Shown here in pieces: positions 1 through 7,584 of a DNA stretch of 64,000 nucleotides. Source of the stretch: Mesorhizobium sangaii. GTDB lineage: Bacteria > Pseudomonadota > Alphaproteobacteria > Rhizobiales > Rhizobiaceae. How positions within the stretch are numbered: position 1 is the first letter of the stretch; each line of letters opens with the position of its first letter. The notes under the pieces were generated by a model. It saw only the letters and a list, made by a program, of their open reading frames with translations. It ran no database searches and was not told the origin of the DNA. The stretch covers positions 248,001 to 312,000 of the forward strand of contig NZ_JACHEF010000008.1 of the NCBI RefSeq assembly GCF_014207355.1, read 5' to 3'. The translations under genes were made by a program, and so were the position numbers.

Positions 1-2
1 TC

Positions 3-1190
3 GGCGGCGCCTTGTTCGGTATCGGCGATGGCGAGGGCGCACTTGCTCTTGGCGCGTTGTCGAAAGCGTTGCCGGAAGGCGACTGGCATTTCGCCTCCGC
101 GCCGGCCGACCCGGAACTGGCGGCGACCGCGCTGGTGCTCGGCGGCTATGTCTTTACCCGATATGGCAAGAAACCCGGCAAGGCGCTGCGCTTCGACTTG
201 CCTGCCGGCGTCGACGCCGCGCATGTTCGCCGCGTTGCCGATGGCGTTTTCCTGACGCGCGATCTGGTCAACACGCCGACCAGCGACATGGGTCCGGACG
301 AATTGGAGAAAGCGGTGCGGAGCCTGGCCGCGGCGCACAATGCCGAAATCTCGGTGGTGAAGGGCGACGACCTCCTCGACCGTAATTTCCCGATGATCCA
401 CGCCGTCGGTCGCGCGTCGACCGGCGCACCGCGCCTGATCGACATGAGATGGGGGCAGCAAGGCGCGCCTAAAGTGACGCTGGTCGGCAAAGGCGTCTGT
501 TTCGACACGGGCGGTCTCGACATCAAGCCGTCGTCCGGCATGCTGTTGATGAAGAAGGACATGGGCGGCGCGGCCAATGTGCTTGGTCTCGCCTCGGTGA
601 TCATGGCCGCCGGGCTGAACGTGCGTTTGCGCGTGCTCATTCCCGCGGTCGAGAATTCGATCGCCGGCAATGCCTTCCGGCCCGGCGACGTGCTGACAAG
701 CCGCAAGGGCATCGCCGTCGAGATCGGCAACACGGACGCTGAGGGGCGACTGGTGCTGGCCGATGCGCTGGCCTTGGCCGACGAGGAGGAACCGCAGCTT
801 CTGGTCGATATGGCGACGCTGACCGGAGCGGCCCGTGTCGCGCTCGGTCCCGACCTGCCGCCCTTCTATACCGGCGACGAAGCGCTGGCGTCCGACTTGG
901 CGGCGGCTTCCGTCGCGGCCGAGGATCCGTTGTGGCGCATGCCGTTGTGGCGGCCTTACGATGCAAAACTGTCCTCAAAGATCGCCGACATCAACAACGT
1001 CACCACGGACGGTTTCGCCGGCTCGATCACGGCGGCACTGTTCCTCAAGCGCTTTGTCGAAAAGACCGCGGGCTGGGCGCATTTCGACATCTTCGCCTGG
1101 AATCCCGCCGACCGTCCGCACGGCCCCGCCGGCGGCGAGGCGCAAGGCATTCGCGCGCTGGAGCGGATTATTTCGAAACGCTTTGGCTGA
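3..1190 (+). CDS. Leucyl aminopeptidase family (M17) protein, 5' end cut off by window
   Basis: This is a cytosolic dinuclear-metal M17 aminopeptidase that releases N-terminal residues from peptides. The reading frame is open to the window's first bases, so the N-terminus lies upstream; about 395 codons are visible against 450-500 usual for the family. The metal-binding core is clear. KGVCFDTGG begins near nt 489 (Lys and Asp ligands), MKKDMGGAA follows (Asp ligand), and the family signature NTDAEGRLVLADAL sits near nt 729-770 (Asp/Glu ligands and the catalytic Arg). The stop TGA is at 1188-1190. A MarR gene and an NlpC/P60 peptidase follow on the same strand. PepA or PepB assignment is not possible without the N-terminal domain. 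Confidence 0.93.
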   Translation, partial: GGALFGIGDGEGALALGALSKALPEGDWHFASAPADPELAATALVLGGYVFTRYGKKPGKALRFDLPAGVDAAHVRRVADGVFLTRDLVNTPTSDMGPDELEKAVRSLAAAHNAEISVVKGDDLLDRNFPMIHAVGRASTGAPRLIDMRWGQQGAPKVTLVGKGVCFDTGGLDIKPSSGMLLMKKDMGGAANVLGLASVIMAAGLNVRLRVLIPAVENSIAGNAFRPGDVLTSRKGIAVEIGNTDAEGRLVLADALALADEEEPQLLVDMATLTGAARVALGPDLPPFYTGDEALASDLAAASVAAEDPLWRMPLWRPYDAKLSSKIADINNVTTDGFAGSITAALFLKRFVEKTAGWAHFDIFAWNPADRPHGPAGGEAQGIRALERIISKRFG

Positions 1191-1262
1191 TAGCCACAAG
1201 CAGAGCCGGCAAATTGCAGAAACTGAAACGGAACCGAAACAATTTGCCGTCATGCTGCTCGG

Positions 1263-1613
1263 ATGTCGATTGCCATGCGCCCGAGCCAGGCCTTGCGACT
1301 GTGGCAGCAAGTGATGCTGTCGCAGGTGCGCGACGACGCGCCCGACCTGACCATGCGTCAGACGGCGATCCTGTTCACCATCTATCTCGATCCGCCGCCG
1401 CACACGGTGCGGGGGCTCGCCGCCCGCCTCAATGTCACCAAGCCGGTGATCACCCGCGCGCTCGACACGATGGGCGCGTTGAAGCTGGTCTCCCGCCATC
1501 GCGACGAACTCGACAAGCGCAACGTTCTGATCAGGCGCACGGTCGAGGGCGCGCTCTTTGTCGAGCGCTTCGGCGATGGTATTATTGCCAAGGCCCACGA
1601 GTTGCCCATCTAG
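1263..1613 (+). CDS. MarR-family transcriptional regulator
   Basis: The protein is 116 residues and is essentially one winged helix-turn-helix. The recognition region reads VRGLAARLNVTKPVITRALD, followed by a wing with the RDELDKRNVLI pattern typical of MarR proteins (D-R-R/K-x-x). It is shorter than most MarR proteins (about 140-150 residues), mainly at the C-terminal dimerisation helix. It lies 72 bp after the aminopeptidase and 95 bp before an NlpC/P60 peptidase, so it may regulate this short cluster. No ligand can be inferred. Confidence 0.82.
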   Translation: MSIAMRPSQALRLWQQVMLSQVRDDAPDLTMRQTAILFTIYLDPPPHTVRGLAARLNVTKPVITRALDTMGALKLVSRHRDELDKRNVLIRRTVEGALFVERFGDGIIAKAHELPI

Positions 1614-1698
1614 AGCACGATCCCGAACCGCAGGTCAGCGCAGCAAAAAGCGGGAACCGGTTTTTCGGACAACATCATGCGTCAACAAGATAAAACAG
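1614..1698. repeat. Rhizobiales-type intergenic palindromic repeat, copy 1
   Basis: The 85 bp between the MarR stop and the NlpC/P60 start carry the half-sites gagcacgatcccgaa and gggaaccggtttttcgg with a terminal catcatgcg. This is the pattern of the short imperfect palindromes (gcatgatcc...ggaaccggttttcggatcatgc) scattered between genes in Mesorhizobium and relatives. Related copies occur near 13.05 kb, 13.15 kb, 23.3 kb and 35.5 kb. The repeat also places the weak TTG start of the next gene very close to its right edge. Confidence 0.7.
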
Positions 1699-1708
1699 AG
1701 TTGCCGAT

Positions 1709-2569
1709 TTGACCGCCAGGGATGCCCGCCTGCACGCTTTCCGTTCCGACCTTGCCGATGCACGGCTGAAGGGCGAGGTCGCGGCCGACCGCTTCGTCGC
1801 CGGCCGGCCGGCGCGGATCACCGCCTCGGTGGCCGATGTGCGCAAGGGGCCGCGGCCGGATGCCGGCGTCAACACGCAAGCCCTGTTCGGCGATGATGTC
1901 CTCGTCTTCGAGGTCGCCGAAGGCTGGGCCTGGATCCAGGCCGAGCGCGATGGCTATGTCGGTTATGTCGCCGATACCATGCTGGGCGGGCGGGATCATG
2001 CGGCGACCCATATCGTGTCGGTGCCGCGCACCTTCCTCTACCCCGGGCCGGATCTCCGGTTTCCGATCGCAGGGCAATTGTCGATGGGATCGACGGTGAC
2101 GGTGACGGGCGCAGCCGAAACGCGCGGCACGCATTATGCCGTCCTGCCCTCGGGCGAGGCGATCATCGCCGGCCATCTGCGGCCTGTCAGTGAGACGGCG
2201 GCCGACTATGTTGCGGTGGCCGAGATGTTTCTGGGCACACCCTATCTGTGGGGCGGCGCTTCGGGGTTCGGCATCGACTGTTCGGGCCTTGTGCAACTGG
2301 CGATGCGCATGACCGGCAGCGACGTGTTGCGCGATTCCGACATGCAAGCGGCGACACTTGGGGAACCACTCGATCCGGGTCCGGATTATGGCGGCCTGCG
2401 GCGCGGCGACCTCGTCTTTTGGAAAGGCCATGTCGCCGTCATGACCGACGCCGACACAATGATCCACGCCAATGGCCACACCATGCTGGTGTCGCGCGAA
2501 GGGCTGAAGGAGGCGATCGCCCGCATCGGCTATCTCTATGGCGGCCCGACCGGTTTTCGGCAACCTTAA
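1709..2569 (+). CDS. NlpC/P60 (C40) cell-wall peptidase with SH3-like N-terminus
   Basis: This 286-residue protein has bacterial SH3-like modules over roughly residues 30-165 and an NlpC/P60 cysteine peptidase domain over 170-286. The nucleophile is Cys191 in FGIDCSGLVQ, the catalytic His is His241 in WKGHVAVM, and IHANG supplies the third polar position. Such enzymes cleave D-gamma-glutamyl-diamino-acid bonds in peptidoglycan stem peptides. No signal peptide is visible, which suggests cytoplasmic recycling of muropeptides, in keeping with the aminopeptidase upstream. The start is a TTG with a weak Shine-Dalgarno; no better start exists before conserved sequence begins. Confidence 0.88.
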   Translation: MTARDARLHAFRSDLADARLKGEVAADRFVAGRPARITASVADVRKGPRPDAGVNTQALFGDDVLVFEVAEGWAWIQAERDGYVGYVADTMLGGRDHAATHIVSVPRTFLYPGPDLRFPIAGQLSMGSTVTVTGAAETRGTHYAVLPSGEAIIAGHLRPVSETAADYVAVAEMFLGTPYLWGGASGFGIDCSGLVQLAMRMTGSDVLRDSDMQAATLGEPLDPGPDYGGLRRGDLVFWKGHVAVMTDADTMIHANGHTMLVSREGLKEAIARIGYLYGGPTGFRQP

Positions 2570-2635
2570 GACCTTCGATCCCCTTTTGTTCCGATTCTTC
2601 TTGGCGATTGCCCACCTTCGCGCTACCTCTGGCGC

Positions 2636-5155
2636 GTGACAGAGCAGCCGCGCCTTGCCGAACAGAATGCCACCGTGGCCCTGCCCGAACCATTCATCAG
2701 GTGGTTCGGCGAGAAAGGCTGGTCGCCGCGTGCCCACCAGATCGAATTGCTGGCAAGGGCCCAGGGCGGGCAATCGGTGCTGCTGATCGCCCCGACCGGG
2801 GCCGGCAAGACGTTGGCAGGGTTTCTGCCTTCGCTGACCGAACTGGCCAACCGGCCAAGGCGAAAGCCGGGGCAGGCGCATCGCGGTATCCATACCCTCT
2901 ACATCTCGCCGCTGAAGGCGCTGGCGGTCGACATCGAGCGCAATCTCGGCAAGCCGGTCGAAGAGATCGGCCTGCCTGTCACCATCGAGACGCGCACCGG
3001 CGACACGCCGTCGCACAAGCGTCTGCGCCAGAAGCTGGTGCCGCCCGACATTCTGCTCACCACGCCCGAACAATTGGCGCTGCTGATCGCGGCGCCAGAC
3101 GCCAGACGCTTCTTCGAGGATCTGCGCTATGTGTTGCTCGACGAGCTGCACTCGCTGGTGACGTCGAAGCGCGGGCATCTGCTGGCGCTCGGCCTGGCGC
3201 GGCTGCGCAACTACGTGCCTGGCCTGCAGACGATAGGCTTGTCGGCGACAGTTGCCGAGCCCGACGAATTGCGGCGTTGGCTGGTGGGCCAGAATCCGCC
3301 AGGCGCCATGGCCGGCCTGATCACCGTGGCGGGCGGAGCCAAGCCCGACATCTCCATTCTCGACTCCGAGCAGCATGTGCCGTGGTCCGGCCATTCGGCC
3401 CGGTACGCCATTCCCGAAATCTATGAGGCGATCAAGCGGCACCGCACGACGCTGCTGTTCGTCAACACCCGCAGCCAGGCCGAATTGCTGTTCCAGGAAC
3501 TGTGGCGGGCCAATGAGGACTCGCTGCCGATTGCCTTGCATCACGGCTCGCTCGATGTCGGCCAGCGCCGGCGGGTCGAGAAGGCGATGGGCGAGAATGC
3601 GCTGCGCGCCATCGTCGCGACGTCGACGCTCGATCTCGGCATCGACTGGGGAGATGTCGATCTGGTCGTGCATGTCGGCGCACCGAAGGGGGCAAGCCGC
3701 CTGGCGCAGCGCATCGGCCGCGCCAACCACCGCATGGACGAACCGTCCAAGGCGATCCTCATTCCGGCCAACCGTTTCGAGGTGCTGGAATGCCGGGCAG
3801 CACTCGACGCCAACTATCTCGGCGCGCAGGACACGCCGCCGCTGATCAATGGCGCGCTCGACGTGCTGTCGCAGCACGTGCTGGGCGTCGCCTGCGGCGC
3901 GCCCTTCGATGCCGACCATTTGTTCGAAGAAGTGCGCGGTGCCGCGCCCTACGCCGGGCTGGCGCGCGAGACCTTCGACCGTGTCGTCGATTTCGTCGCC
4001 ACCGGCGGCTACGCGCTGAAGAACTACGAGCGCTACGCCCGCATTCGAAAGACGGTCGGCGGGCTGTGGCGCGTCTCGCATCCACGTGTCGCCCAGCAAT
4101 ACCGGCTGAATGTCGGCACCATCGTCGAAATGCCGGAACTCAATGTCCGCTATGTCCGGCAGGGTCGTGGCATGGCCGGGCGCGGCGGGCCGGTGCTGGG
4201 CAAGATCGAGGAATATTTCGCCGAGACCTTGCGCCCCGGCGACAATTTCCTGTTTGCCGGCAAGGTGCTGCGCTTCGAGGGTATCCGCGAGAACGAATGC
4301 GTCGTCTCCAACGGCGCCGGCGCCAACATCATCGTCCCGTCCTATGCCGGCGGCAAGTTTCCGCTGTCGACCTATCTCGCCGATCAGGTGCGCGGCATGT
4401 TGGCCGACAGCAGCCGTTGGCAGGCGCTGCCCGAGCAGGTCGCCGACTGGCTGCGGCTGCAGAAGGAAAAGTCGGTGCTGCCGAAACGCGGCGACCTTCT
4501 GGTCGAGACCTTTCCGCGCGGCAACCGCCACTACATGGTCGCCTATCCCTTCGAGGGCAGGCTGGCGCACCAGACGCTCGGCATGCTTTTGACGCGGCGG
4601 CTGGAGCGCGCCAACGCCCGTCCGCTCGGCTTCGTCGCCACCGACTATTCGCTAGCCATCTGGGCGCTGGACGACATGGCGGCCCTGTTCAAGGCCAAGA
4701 AGCCTTCATTGGCCGCCTTGTTCGACGAAGACATGCTCGGCGACGACCTCGAGGCCTGGCTGAACGACAGCTGGATGCTGAAGCGGACGTTTCGCACCTG
4801 CGCAGTTATCGCCGGGCTGATCGAAAAGCGCTTTCCCGGCCAGGAGAAGAGCGGCCGGCAGGTGACCGTCTCGGCCGACCTGATCTACGACGTGTTGCGC
4901 AGCCACGAGCCGGACCACATCCTGCTGCAGGCGACGCGCACCGATGCATCGGCGGGACTGCTCGATGTCAGCAGACTTGCCGAGATGCTCTCGCGTGTCC
5001 GCGGTCGAATCATGCATAAGCATCTTGAACAGATATCGCCGCTGGCCGTGCCGATCATGCTGGAGATCGGCAAGGAATTGGTGAATGGCGGCGCCAACGA
5101 GTCGCTCTTGATGGAAGCTGCCGATCTGGTCGAGGAGGCCATGGGTCAAAGATGA
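2636..5155 (+). CDS. Ligase-associated DNA damage response DEXH-box helicase (Lhr type)
   Basis: This 839-residue superfamily 2 helicase belongs to the Lhr-like group tied to bacterial DNA ligase/exonuclease repair clusters. Walker A is APTGAGKT at residues 52-59 and motif II reads DELH at 169-172, a variant of DEXH. SAT (LSATVAE) follows, and motif VI is QRIGRANHR near residue 358. The C-terminal half matches the Lhr-specific winged-helix and core extension. The start is GTG at 2636, since the preceding in-frame DNA has no better start. PdeM starts 13 bp after its stop, the standard partner order. The usual third and fourth members (ATP-dependent ligase and exonuclease) are not in this window. 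Confidence 0.92.
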   Translation: MTEQPRLAEQNATVALPEPFIRWFGEKGWSPRAHQIELLARAQGGQSVLLIAPTGAGKTLAGFLPSLTELANRPRRKPGQAHRGIHTLYISPLKALAVDIERNLGKPVEEIGLPVTIETRTGDTPSHKRLRQKLVPPDILLTTPEQLALLIAAPDARRFFEDLRYVLLDELHSLVTSKRGHLLALGLARLRNYVPGLQTIGLSATVAEPDELRRWLVGQNPPGAMAGLITVAGGAKPDISILDSEQHVPWSGHSARYAIPEIYEAIKRHRTTLLFVNTRSQAELLFQELWRANEDSLPIALHHGSLDVGQRRRVEKAMGENALRAIVATSTLDLGIDWGDVDLVVHVGAPKGASRLAQRIGRANHRMDEPSKAILIPANRFEVLECRAALDANYLGAQDTPPLINGALDVLSQHVLGVACGAPFDADHLFEEVRGAAPYAGLARETFDRVVDFVATGGYALKNYERYARIRKTVGGLWRVSHPRVAQQYRLNVGTIVEMPELNVRYVRQGRGMAGRGGPVLGKIEEYFAETLRPGDNFLFAGKVLRFEGIRENECVVSNGAGANIIVPSYAGGKFPLSTYLADQVRGMLADSSRWQALPEQVADWLRLQKEKSVLPKRGDLLVETFPRGNRHYMVAYPFEGRLAHQTLGMLLTRRLERANARPLGFVATDYSLAIWALDDMAALFKAKKPSLAALFDEDMLGDDLEAWLNDSWMLKRTFRTCAVIAGLIEKRFPGQEKSGRQVTVSADLIYDVLRSHEPDHILLQATRTDASAGLLDVSRLAEMLSRVRGRIMHKHLEQISPLAVPIMLEIGKELVNGGANESLLMEAADLVEEAMGQR

Positions 5156-5168
5156 GACTGATTTCGAG

Positions 5169-5885
5169 ATGAATTTTTCGCTGGCGCGCACGTCGCTGAT
5201 CGCCGAGGCCGATCTTGTCGCCATCGCCGGCGAACGTGCCGTCTGCGACCGGCGCGGCGTGCTTTATTTTCCGGATCTGCGGCTTCTGGCCGTTTCCGAT
5301 CTGCATCTCGAAAAGGGTTCGTCGCTGGCGCGGCGCGGCGCGCTGATCCCGCCTTACGACACCGGCGCGACCTTGCTGAGACTGCAGGCCGTGATCGCCG
5401 ACTACCAGCCATCCATCGTCATCAGCCTGGGCGACAGCTTCCACGATGGCGGTGGCGCCGAGCGCATGCATGCGAGCTTCCGCGAGCGGCTGGAAGCACT
5501 GATATCAGGCCGCGACTGGTTCTGGGTCGCGGGCAATCACGATCCGGAAGCGCCCGCCGACCTGCCCGGCGAGACGGTGCGGGAGCTTGCCATAGGCTCG
5601 CTGCTGTTCCGGCATGAGCCGTCGAAGGAGCGTGTCGAAGGCGAAATAGCCGGCCATCTGCACCCGTGCGCGCGCATCGTGCAGCGCGGCCGTTCGGTGC
5701 GCCGGCGCTGCTTTGCCGGCGATGGCGGCCGCATGATCATGCCGGCCTTCGGCGCCTATACCGGCTCGCTCAATGTGCTCGACCGCGCCTATGCCGGCCT
5801 GTTCCGGCTGGACACGCTGATGGCCTACATGCTCGGCGCCGAGCGCATCTTTGCGATCTCCCGCTCGATGCTGCGACCCGGCTGA
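5169..5885 (+). CDS. pdeM: Ligase-associated DNA damage response endonuclease PdeM
   Basis: This 238-residue calcineurin-like metallophosphoesterase has its metal ligands in order: SDLHLEKG (Asp, His), GDSFHDGGG (Asp), GNHDPEAP (Asn, His), FRHEP (His) and GHLHPCAR (His, His). PdeM proteins are nucleases or phosphodiesterases genetically linked to an Lhr-type helicase. The gene starts 13 bp after the helicase stop, so the two are almost certainly co-transcribed. The start ATG directly precedes the conserved N-terminal helix. Its stop faces the end of the molybdoenzyme operon with only 23 bp between. Confidence 0.9.
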   Translation: MNFSLARTSLIAEADLVAIAGERAVCDRRGVLYFPDLRLLAVSDLHLEKGSSLARRGALIPPYDTGATLLRLQAVIADYQPSIVISLGDSFHDGGGAERMHASFRERLEALISGRDWFWVAGNHDPEAPADLPGETVRELAIGSLLFRHEPSKERVEGEIAGHLHPCARIVQRGRSVRRRCFAGDGGRMIMPAFGAYTGSLNVLDRAYAGLFRLDTLMAYMLGAERIFAISRSMLRPG

Positions 5886-5908
5886 AGCCACTCTTCCGTC
5901 AATTGTCT

Positions 5909-6844
5909 CTACCGCCCGTAATAGAGCGTCACCGTGTGCTTCGCCTCGGCGAAGAACAGCCATCGTTCGACCAGCATGCCGGCGAACTGAGCAATGGCGG
6001 CAAGGACCGACAGCATCGCCGCGAAGGGCCACGGCAGGGCGAATGCGGCGGCAAGCAGCAAGACGGGCAAGGCGAAGGCCAGAGCCTGTGTGATCTGGCG
6101 CAGGCGCGCGCTGTGCTTGCGCGCGATGCGGAATCCCATCTCCTTGAGCAGATAATTCTCTTCGGTATGCGGCCATTCCAGCGATCGTACCGTGCCGCCG
6201 GCCAGTCCGGTCGCGCTGTTGGCATTGGTCGGGATTTCCAACCGGTCATTGTAGCGCCAGGTCGTCACCTTCCAACCCCAGCCGAGCAGACCTAGCAGCA
6301 CCGAGGCCGCCAGAAGGGTCTTCGAGCCGATGGCGAATCCCTGTAGCAGCGCGTTCAACAGCACGCTGCCGGTCATCGCCGAAAAAAAGAGGTAACCGGG
6401 CAGCGTGAAGCGGCTGTGCCACTGGGCGATCGGCTTCAGCGACGCATAGATCATGCCGGTGGTGCAGACGGTGACGACCGCACCGATGGCAGCCAGCAAT
6501 CCGGCGATAGTCACCCAGCCGCCGCTGCGGCCGAAAAACACCCAGCCGATACCGAAAAGGCCTGCCGGAACGAAAGTGATGACAGAGGCAACGCCTTCGC
6601 GCGACAGCCATGAACTGCGCCATTGCGAGAACGCCCGCCAGGCGCGCTCGGGTCTGCCGAGATGACCTGCCGAGGATAGCAGCCCGGCTATGATCAGGCC
6701 AAGCGCAAGGCCCATGCCGATGAGACCCAGCCAGAAATCGGGCGGGATGATCTGGAAACCTCCGAGCACCCCAAGCAGCGCCAGCAACCCATAGCCGGCG
6801 CCGGTGGCGGTGGTGAAGAAGACGACGGAGAAGGCTGGATGCAT
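5909..6844 (-). CDS. soeC: Sulfite dehydrogenase membrane anchor, SoeC/DmsC type
   Basis: This protein of about 311 residues has roughly eight hydrophobic helices and belongs to the DmsC/NarI-like anchor family, which passes electrons between an iron-sulfur subunit and the quinone pool. The start is the ATG at 6844 (MHPAFSVVFFTTATGAGYG), five bases after the stop of the iron-sulfur gene. A longer frame is open upstream but is the antisense shadow of that gene. Its partners have the sizes of SoeA (about 970) and SoeB (about 240), so SoeABC, the cytoplasm-facing membrane sulfite dehydrogenase, is the best match. DMSO- or polysulfide-type reductases remain possible. Confidence 0.82.
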   Translation of the reverse strand: MHPAFSVVFFTTATGAGYGLLALLGVLGGFQIIPPDFWLGLIGMGLALGLIIAGLLSSAGHLGRPERAWRAFSQWRSSWLSREGVASVITFVPAGLFGIGWVFFGRSGGWVTIAGLLAAIGAVVTVCTTGMIYASLKPIAQWHSRFTLPGYLFFSAMTGSVLLNALLQGFAIGSKTLLAASVLLGLLGWGWKVTTWRYNDRLEIPTNANSATGLAGGTVRSLEWPHTEENYLLKEMGFRIARKHSARLRQITQALAFALPVLLLAAAFALPWPFAAMLSVLAAIAQFAGMLVERWLFFAEAKHTVTLYYGR

Positions 6845-6849
6845 GGATA

Positions 6850-7584
6850 TCAGTTCGAAAGCATGCGGTCGACCCAGCCGAGGAAGCCGCCTTCGGCCCG
6901 CACCGGTTCGAGTGCCGGCGCGGCCACCGATGCGGCACGCTTGGCGTGGGCGCGCGGCGGCAAATATTTGTTGGTCGGGTGATAGCCGAGTTCCGGCATC
7001 AGGTCGACGCCGCCACGCTCCGCCACCAGCTGCGAGACGGCCGACGCAGGATCGCCGAGATCGCCGAAATGCCGGGCGCTGGTCGGGCAAGCGGCGACGC
7101 AGGCCGGCACGCGGTCTTCCTCGGCCAGATTGTCATTGTAGATGCGGTCGACGCACAGCGTGCACTTCTTCATCACGCCGACGTCGGTGTCGAATTCGCG
7201 CGCCCCATAAGGGCAGGCCCAGCTGCACAATTTGCAGCCGATGCACTTGTCCTCGTCGATCAGCACGATGCCGTCCGAGGCCCGCTTATAGGAGGCGCCG
7301 GTCGGGCAGACCGTCACGCAGGCCGGCGTCTCGCAATGCAGGCAAGAGCGCGGGAAGTTGACGGTCCGCCCGCCCATCTCGGTGGTGTGTTCGTAGCTGT
7401 GGACGCGGTTGAACCAGACGCCGTCGACCTGGCCGCCATAGGGGTCGATGTCGGTCAGCGGCGCCATGTGGCCGCCGGTGTTCCATTCCTTGCAGGCGGT
7501 GACGCAGGCCTGGCAGCCGACGCAGGTGTCGAGATCGATGACGAGGCCGAGCTTCTTGCCGCTTTGACTTGGCAGACAGGTCAT
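6850..7584 (-). CDS. soeB: 4Fe-4S ferredoxin subunit, SoeB/DmsB type
   Basis: This 244-residue protein has four cysteine clusters for [4Fe-4S] centres: CVGCQACVTACK near the N-terminus, CLHCETPACVTVCP, CIGCKLCSWACPYG, and a split set CTLC...PACVAACP. This is the DmsB/PsrB electron-transfer subunit that links the molybdoenzyme to the membrane anchor. Its ATG overlaps the soeA stop by four bases (ATGA at 7581-7584), so the two are translationally coupled. It lacks a signal peptide, which agrees with a cytoplasmic enzyme. Confidence 0.88.
   Translation of the reverse strand: MTCLPSQSGKKLGLVIDLDTCVGCQACVTACKEWNTGGHMAPLTDIDPYGGQVDGVWFNRVHSYEHTTEMGGRTVNFPRSCLHCETPACVTVCPTGASYKRASDGIVLIDEDKCIGCKLCSWACPYGAREFDTDVGVMKKCTLCVDRIYNDNLAEEDRVPACVAACPTSARHFGDLGDPASAVSQLVAERGGVDLMPELGYHPTNKYLPPRAHAKRAASVAAPALEPVRAEGGFLGWVDRMLSN

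Noticed and set aside
1682..4570. Very long minus-strand open frame (962 codons) across the NlpC and helicase genes
   Set aside because: It is an antisense shadow created by GC-rich third positions; it covers two well-supported plus-strand genes and has no domain or Shine-Dalgarno.
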